Shown here: piece by piece, positions 59,393 to 64,000 of the stretch
Layout: each line of letters starts with the position of its first letter
Position numbering within the stretch: the first letter of the stretch is position 1
Assembly: GCA_045546135.1 (NCBI GenBank)
Contig: JAZQCD010000003.1
Span: 5,099 to 69,098 of the forward strand
DNA: 64,000 nt
Origin: RUG13409 sp045546135
GTDB lineage: Bacteria; Bacillota; Clostridia; Peptostreptococcales; Anaerovoracaceae
Direction of reading: 5' to 3'
Position numbers and translations under genes: made by a program
The notes under the pieces: model-generated
What the model was told of the DNA's origin: nothing
Database searches by the model: none
What the model saw: only the letters and a program-made list of their open reading frames with translations

Positions 59393-61126
59393 TTATCCGC
59401 GTTTCTCAAGGTCAACAAGAGCTACAGCTTTTGAAACTGCTTCATCTGCTGTAAGTTCTTCCATGTCACCGCCGCGCCTTAATTTGTATTCTACTATTCC
59501 TTCTCCTGCTTTCTTTCCGACAGTGATCCTGATAGGTATACCAATGAGCTCAGAATCTTTGAATTTGACTCCCGGACGCTCATCCCTGTCATCGACCATG
59601 ACCTCGACTCCTGCAGCTTCAAGTTTTTTCTCTATTTCTTCTGCAAGGGCTGACTGAACAGGATCTCCTGACTTAGCTATGACTATGTCGACATGATATG
59701 GAGCAAGACTCATAGGCCAGATTATGCCATTTTCATCGTGATGCTGCTCAACGACCGCAGCCATTGTACGTGTGACTCCTATGCCGTAACATCCCATAAC
59801 TACAGGTCTGTCTACCTGGTTCTCGTCTCTATAGTAGCAATGCATAGGTTCTGAATACTTGGTACCGAGTTTGAATACCTGGCCTACCTCTATGCCTCTT
59901 GCCACCTTGACAGGCTTTCCGCAGCATGGACATGGATCGCCTTCCTGAAGGAGTTTTAAGTCTACGACCTTATCAGCTTTGAAATCTCTTCCTTCGCTGA
60001 CTCCCTTGAAGTGATGATCTTTTTCGTTTGCGCCGCAAACCATATCCTTTGAACCTTTAAGTTCGCTGTCGAGTATGATAGTGCAGTCGTGTATACCTAT
60101 AGGTCCTGTGAATCCTCCGACGCATCCTGTGACTTTTGACATCTTTTCTTCGTCTGCCATGGATACAAGGTATTCAGGAACGTTAAGAGCATTGACAAGT
60201 TTTGTCATATTGAGCTGCCTGTCTCCTCTGATGAGAGCAAGAACATACTTTGCTCCCGGACCTTCCTCTTCTGCAACCTGAATGAGGAGAGCCTTTATGG
60301 ACTTTTTGACATCTGCTCCTAAATATTCGCAAACAGCTTCTATGGTCTTTGTGCCGGGAGTATATACTTTCTCAAGTTCTGCATCAGATACTCCTGCCTG
60401 GAGCTCATCTTTAAATTCTGCTCTTTCGGAAGTTGCAGCAAAATCACAGGCATCGCAATAGACGATCTCAGATTCGCCTACTTCGGAAAGTGCTGTGAAT
60501 TCGTGAGAGTTGTTTCCTCCTATGGCGCCTGAGTCTGCTTCTACGGGTCTGAACTTAAGACCGCAGCGCTCAAATACTTTTGTATACGCATCATACATGG
60601 TCTTGTATGATGTATCGAGACCTGCTTCATCCTTGTCGAAGGAATATGCGTCCTTCATTATGAATTCTCTTGAACGCATGAGTCCGAATCTTGGTCTTGC
60701 TTCATCTCTGTATTTTGTCTGTATCTGATAAAGACTTAAAGGAAGCTGCCTATGGGATGATACTGCCTGGCGTACGATATCTGTGAATATCTCTTCATGA
60801 GTCGGTCCAAGGCAGAACTCTCTTTGATTTCTGTCCTTTATCCTCCACATCTCAGGACCGTAAGCTCCCCAGCGACCGCTCTCCTGCCAAAGTTCTGCAG
60901 GTTGAAGAGCAGACATGAGTATCTCCTGGGATCCGGCTGCATCCATTTCTTCTCTGACTATGTTTTCGATCTTTTGAAGAGTCCTGCTTCCAAGGGGAAG
61001 GAATCCGTAAATGCCTGAGACAAGCTTCTTGATGAATCCTGCTCTTAAAAGAAGTATGTGAGAAGGGATCTCAGCCTCTGCAGGTACTTCTCTTAAAGTC
61101 GTTAAAAACATTTTTGATACTTTCAT
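59393..61126 (-). CDS. proS: Proline--tRNA ligase (bacterial type)
   Basis: The 577-residue product has the class II catalytic core with the bacterial editing insertion. Landmarks are LLLRAGFIKKLVSGIYGFLP, CLGPTHEEIFTDIVR (motif 2 region), the editing domain around IKALLIQVAEEEG, CPCCGKPVKVARGIEVGQVFKLG and CYGIGVTRTMAAVVEQH (motif 3). It charges tRNA-Pro. It lies one base after ispDF and six before cysS. gltX, the usual neighbour in Bacillus, is replaced by proS here. Confidence 0.97.
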   Translation of the reverse strand: MKVSKMFLTTLREVPAEAEIPSHILLLRAGFIKKLVSGIYGFLPLGSRTLQKIENIVREEMDAAGSQEILMSALQPAELWQESGRWGAYGPEMWRIKDRNQREFCLGPTHEEIFTDIVRQAVSSHRQLPLSLYQIQTKYRDEARPRFGLMRSREFIMKDAYSFDKDEAGLDTSYKTMYDAYTKVFERCGLKFRPVEADSGAIGGNNSHEFTALSEVGESEIVYCDACDFAATSERAEFKDELQAGVSDAELEKVYTPGTKTIEAVCEYLGADVKKSIKALLIQVAEEEGPGAKYVLALIRGDRQLNMTKLVNALNVPEYLVSMADEEKMSKVTGCVGGFTGPIGIHDCTIILDSELKGSKDMVCGANEKDHHFKGVSEGRDFKADKVVDLKLLQEGDPCPCCGKPVKVARGIEVGQVFKLGTKYSEPMHCYYRDENQVDRPVVMGCYGIGVTRTMAAVVEQHHDENGIIWPMSLAPYHVDIVIAKSGDPVQSALAEEIEKKLEAAGVEVMVDDRDERPGVKFKDSELIGIPIRITVGKKAGEGIVEYKLRRGGDMEELTADEAVSKAVALVDLEKRG

Positions 61127-61127
61127 T

Positions 61128-62189
61128 TTATCTATCTTCCTTTACTATCGCTGTCGCAAAAGCTGCCATTGCAAGGCCTTCGCCTGTGGGACCGAGGCCT
61201 TCCTCTGTCGTAGCTTTGACAGACACATTTTCCTTATTTATTCCTATGGCCAAGGCTATGGCCTCTCTCATCTCATCTATGTATGGAGACACCTTTGGTC
61301 TTTGAGCTATCAATGTCGCATCGACGCTTTCCGGATAAAACCCGGAAGACCTTAGGATCTTTGCGGTCCTTTCCAATATCTCTTTACCGCTCATACCTTC
61401 GGTTTCATCAGAATTATCAGGGAAGTGCTTCCCTATATCGCCAAGAGCTGCAGCTCCGAGCATGGCATCTGCGATGGCATGAGCTATGACATCTGCATCG
61501 GAATGACCGAGAAGTCCCTTTTCATAGGGCACATTGACGCAGCCCAGCATAAGAGGTCTTCCTTCTACAAGTCTGTGAAGATCATAACCGTTGCCCATCC
61601 TTATGCGTAAATTTTTAGGCAGATCTTCAGGAGTAGTTATCTTGTAATTTGCATAATCGCCTTCCACTATATCCACCTTTATCCCGCAATATTCTGCAAC
61701 GGATGCGTCGTCAGTTACTTCTGCATCATCTGCTATGACTCTTTCGTAGCATTTCTTTATGATGCTGAGTTTAAAACCCTGAGGCGTTTGCACGGCAAAG
61801 AGCTTAGATCTGTCAAGAGTATTCTCTTTTGTCCTTATGGTATCCTTTGGTCTTACGCAGGGTACTACTGCATCTGATCCGGAAAGGAGCGCATCCTTTA
61901 CTCTTTCTATGACATCCTTGCTTACAAAAGGCCTTGCACCGTCGTGTATGAGGACATAATCTATATCATCACCAAGAGCATCAAGACCGTTCTTTACAGA
62001 GTCTCTTCTTGTCTCTCCTCCTTGAACATCGCCCCTTGGACCTACGACCACCATACGGTCAAAATCTTTAAAGGCTTCCTTAACATGATCAAGGACAGTC
62101 TTTCCGTCTATTTCTATATCTTCTTTTTTGCGGCCGCCCATGCGCACGGACTTCCCTGCGGCCGGAATGATAACAGCAAATTTGCTCAT
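61128..62189 (-). CDS. ispDF: IspD-IspF bifunctional isoprenoid enzyme
   Basis: The 353-residue product joins two enzymes of the MEP pathway. Residues 1-193 are IspD (IIPAAGKSVRMGG at the nucleotide-binding start, GGETRRDSVKNGL, HDGARPFVS, AVQTPQGFKL, TDDASVAEYCG). From residue 197 the IspF part follows (RMGNGYDLHRL with the D-x-H zinc ligands, LGHSDADVIAHAIADA, and ATTEEGLGPTGEGLA). IspF-half motifs are intact. The IspD half is about 30-40 residues shorter than usual, mainly between VVVG and GGET. It has separate ispD and ispF counterparts at this place in Bacillus. Confidence 0.95.
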   Translation of the reverse strand: MSKFAVIIPAAGKSVRMGGRKKEDIEIDGKTVLDHVKEAFKDFDRMVVVGPRGDVQGGETRRDSVKNGLDALGDDIDYVLIHDGARPFVSKDVIERVKDALLSGSDAVVPCVRPKDTIRTKENTLDRSKLFAVQTPQGFKLSIIKKCYERVIADDAEVTDDASVAEYCGIKVDIVEGDYANYKITTPEDLPKNLRIRMGNGYDLHRLVEGRPLMLGCVNVPYEKGLLGHSDADVIAHAIADAMLGAAALGDIGKHFPDNSDETEGMSGKEILERTAKILRSSGFYPESVDATLIAQRPKVSPYIDEMREAIALAIGINKENVSVKATTEEGLGPTGEGLAMAAFATAIVKEDR

Positions 62190-62198
62190 TTTACACCT

Positions 62199-63296
62199 TT
62201 AGGGTTTTACGAATATCATTCTTCCTGCAGCAGTCTGAAGGACGCTTGTGACAGTGACTGAAATAGTCTTACCTATATACTTCCTGCCACCTTGTACGAC
62301 TACCATGGTACCATCATCAAGATAAGCTACGGACTGGTCGTCTGTCTTTCCTTCCTTTACGGGTGTGACCCTCATGACTTCTCCGGGAAGGGCTACAGGC
62401 TTTAAAGTATTTGCAAGCTCATTGATATTGAGTATGCCTATGCCCTGAACGCCTGCTACTTTGTTTAAGTTGTAGTCGTTGGTCACGACTACTCCTCCCA
62501 GGATCTCTGCAAGCTTTAAGAGCTTTACATCTACTTCAGGTATCTTTGCTATTTCTTTGTTTGAACTTGTATCGTAGATATCAATGCCGTACTCTTCCTG
62601 AATGGCATTGAGTATGTCGAGGCCTCTTCTGCCTCTGTTTCTCTTAAGATCGTCTGCTGAATCTGAGATATGCCTCAATTCGACCAGCACAAAATCGGGA
62701 ATGATTATATTCCCTTCGATAAATCCGGTCTTCAATATCTCCTGGATCCTGCCGTCGATAATGACGCTGGTGTCAAATACTTTGGGAACTGCGCTTCCTC
62801 TTGATTTGCTCCTGCGCTTCAGAATGTCTGCTGAAAAGATCGCCTGTATCCTGTCCTTATATGCTACACCAAAACTTTTGCCCAAAATGAGACCGTAATA
62901 TCCCAGGCCTATATAGAGCAATATGCTTATGATGAGGTTGAGTGACATCCAGTTCAGGAACTTTACATTCATGATTATGGATGAGACGGATGTAGCAAGT
63001 CCTACGCCCAAAATAAGGCCTATGGCTCCCGGAACGAGTTCCTCTATGGGGACCTTCTTTATGGCCTTTGGAATGGAAACTGTAGCGAACTGATCTTTCT
63101 GGCCTCCGAGTAGAGAATAAATAAAATGAAAGATAATACCGAATAATAATATGACAGAACCTTTGAAGAACCATTGGGATACTACGTCTACTTCACCTAC
63201 GGTGGCAGTCATCCAGTCAACAAGGGCCTGCGAAACTCCGAGACCAAGCAGCATTCCGCATATCGTAAAGATCATGTGAAATGCTTTCTTAAACAT
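62199..63296 (-). CDS. PIN and TRAM domain membrane protein (YacL type)
   Basis: The 365-residue product has four N-terminal membrane spans (within residues 1-130), a PIN nuclease-fold domain (about 155-280) with VFDTSVIIDGRI and VVTNDYNLNKVAG acidic positions, and a TRAM domain near the C-terminus (AYLDDGTMVVVQGGRKYIGK). YacL-type proteins are anchored to the membrane and are probably RNA-binding or RNA-cleaving. It occupies the position of yacL in Bacillus, between carD and ispD. Confidence 0.9.
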   Translation of the reverse strand: MFKKAFHMIFTICGMLLGLGVSQALVDWMTATVGEVDVVSQWFFKGSVILLFGIIFHFIYSLLGGQKDQFATVSIPKAIKKVPIEELVPGAIGLILGVGLATSVSSIIMNVKFLNWMSLNLIISILLYIGLGYYGLILGKSFGVAYKDRIQAIFSADILKRRSKSRGSAVPKVFDTSVIIDGRIQEILKTGFIEGNIIIPDFVLVELRHISDSADDLKRNRGRRGLDILNAIQEEYGIDIYDTSSNKEIAKIPEVDVKLLKLAEILGGVVVTNDYNLNKVAGVQGIGILNINELANTLKPVALPGEVMRVTPVKEGKTDDQSVAYLDDGTMVVVQGGRKYIGKTISVTVTSVLQTAAGRMIFVKP

Positions 63297-63311
63297 GCTT
63301 TTTTCTTCCTC

Positions 63312-63785
63312 CTATATTAAGTTATCGATTTTTTTCAGAGCCTCCTCCTCTGATATACCGAGTGAAACGACCATTTCAGAAGCAAGTATCAATTTGGAAT
63401 TGGAAAGCATCTTCTTCTCCCCTGTTGAAAGCTTCTTTACACGGTCGACTCTGACGAGATTGCGGATGACCTCTGCAACCAAAGTCAGAACACCGGTTTT
63501 TAATTTGTCCATATTGTCACGATTCCTACGGTTCCAATTATCGTCCATAGGAGTGGACTCTGCTCTTAAGACATCATAAACAGCATCCAGTTCATGGGGT
63601 TTCACGATGGACCTAAGACCCACCTTCTCACAGCCGTCAACCGGCACCATGACCTGCATGTTTCCGCGGGAAATACGAATAATGTAATATGCCCTTGTCT
63701 CGCCCAAGACCTGTCTGTCCTCGATCTTTTCGATGACACCGGCCCCGTGCATAGGATAGACAACGGGATCGCCAATCTTAAACAT
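63312..63785 (-). CDS. carD: CarD family transcription regulator
   Basis: The 157-residue product has the CarD/CdnL layout: an N-terminal RNA polymerase-interacting Tudor-like domain (KIGDPVVYPMHGAGVIEKIE, then YYIIRISRGNMQVMVPVDGC) and a C-terminal helical DNA-binding domain (NWNRRNRDNMDKLKTGVLTL). CarD stabilises open promoter complexes, especially at rRNA promoters. It is the first gene of the operon through sigH. GGAGG lies about seven bases upstream of the ATG at 63785, and the promoter matches consensus exactly. Confidence 0.94.
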   Translation of the reverse strand: MFKIGDPVVYPMHGAGVIEKIEDRQVLGETRAYYIIRISRGNMQVMVPVDGCEKVGLRSIVKPHELDAVYDVLRAESTPMDDNWNRRNRDNMDKLKTGVLTLVAEVIRNLVRVDRVKKLSTGEKKMLSNSKLILASEMVVSLGISEEEALKKIDNLI

Positions 63786-63805
63786 TTTATACTACCTCCG
63801 ACTAG

Positions 63806-63834
63806 ATTATATTCCAGTTTTCAGTATTTGTCAA
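63806..63834 (-). promoter_or_regulatory. Consensus promoter of the carD-sigH operon
   Basis: On the minus strand a perfect TTGACA (63834-63829) and a perfect TATAAT (63811-63806) are separated by exactly 17 bases. It lies 21 bases ahead of the carD ATG. Confidence 0.85.
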
Positions 63835-63864
63835 TGTAAGAGGCGTGCTGATGCGCTCCGAATC

Positions 63865-64000
63865 TTGATAAAAAACTCCAACGTTAATTGTAAAAGTAAG
63901 TTCTACCCCCTGTTTCAAAAAAGTGGAAGTTAGTTGTTCCAAGCACAGGGGTGGAAGTTAAATACTCTGAATGCTATTCTAACAAAAAAGGAGTTGAATC
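63865..64000. other. Possible edge of an insertion sequence
   Basis: AAGTTCTACCCCCTGT (63898-63913) and ACAGGGGTGGAAGTT (63945-63959) form an imperfect inverted repeat, and GTGGAAGTTA occurs twice (63925 and 63951 regions). The window ends in AAAGGAGTTGAATC, a strong ribosome binding site with its gene just outside. Such terminal repeats just before a start codon fit the left end of a transposable element, but no transposase is visible, so this is tentative. Confidence 0.35.

Noticed and set aside
1..64000. CRISPR array, rRNA operon, or prophage block
   Set aside because: No regularly spaced repeats, no rRNA sequence, and no phage structural or integrase genes were seen.

Overview
The window looks like chromosomal DNA from a low-to-mid GC member of the Clostridia (Bacillota). 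Supporting signs are AT-rich consensus sigma-A promoters, GGAGG ribosome binding sites, intrinsic terminators after most transcripts, a SigH-type sigma factor at the end of a Bacillus-like cluster (carD, yacL-like, ispDF, proS, cysS, mrnC, rlmB, sigH), a Firmicutes-type LexA, an LL-diaminopimelate aminotransferase and exported proteins with dockerin-like repeats. Nothing narrows it below class with confidence. There is no rRNA, CRISPR array, phage block or complete insertion sequence. Two tRNA genes are present (Val-GAC and Thr-GGT).

Layout. 1-5.5 kb: start of an exported lipoprotein, divergent lexA with two operator boxes, a PlsC-like acyltransferase, comEC and holA. 5.5-9.9 kb: a surface polysaccharide cassette (polyprenyl sugar-phosphate transferase, rfbB, DUF4012 protein). 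9.9-12.1 kb: cvpA, rlmN and a small P-loop ATPase. 12.1-12.5 kb: tRNA-Val followed by a duplicated tRNA 3' end and a hairpin-rich stretch. 12.5-31 kb: valS, MATE exporter, rnc, a very large S8 protease, a small XRE regulator, smc, ftsY and a class A penicillin-binding protein; the usual rnc-smc-ftsY run is split by the protease and regulator. 31-38 kb: a tightly overlapping operon murI, acidic unknown protein, DUF975, murE, dapL, dicarboxylate transporter, asnA. 38-47 kb: LysM protein and WYL regulator (divergent), membrane alpha/beta hydrolase, barnase-barstar pair, acyl-CoA synthetase and a radical SAM-GME fusion. 46.7-56 kb: an accessory island of three long uroporphyrinogen-decarboxylase-like (URO-D) paralogs, an MFS and an SLC13 transporter, a TetR regulator, a TetR gene fragment and a GNAT-like protein. 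56-63.8 kb: tRNA-Thr and the carD-to-sigH housekeeping operon, driven by a perfect TTGACA-17-TATAAT promoter. The last 170 bases contain an imperfect inverted repeat that may be the edge of a mobile element.

How the genes fit together. Much of the window serves envelope building (PBP, MurI, MurE, DapL, the polysaccharide cassette, PlsC, CvpA) and core information processing (LexA, HolA, SMC, FtsY, RNase III, Mini-III, RlmN, RlmB, three tRNA synthetases). The least explained parts are the URO-D/transporter island, whose proteins appear to lack the zinc site of known methyltransferase relatives; the comEC start region, where the ribosome binding site lies in the loop of a terminator-like hairpin; the tRNA-Val duplication with its nested hairpins; and the murI-to-asnA operon, whose MurE has an altered substrate motif.
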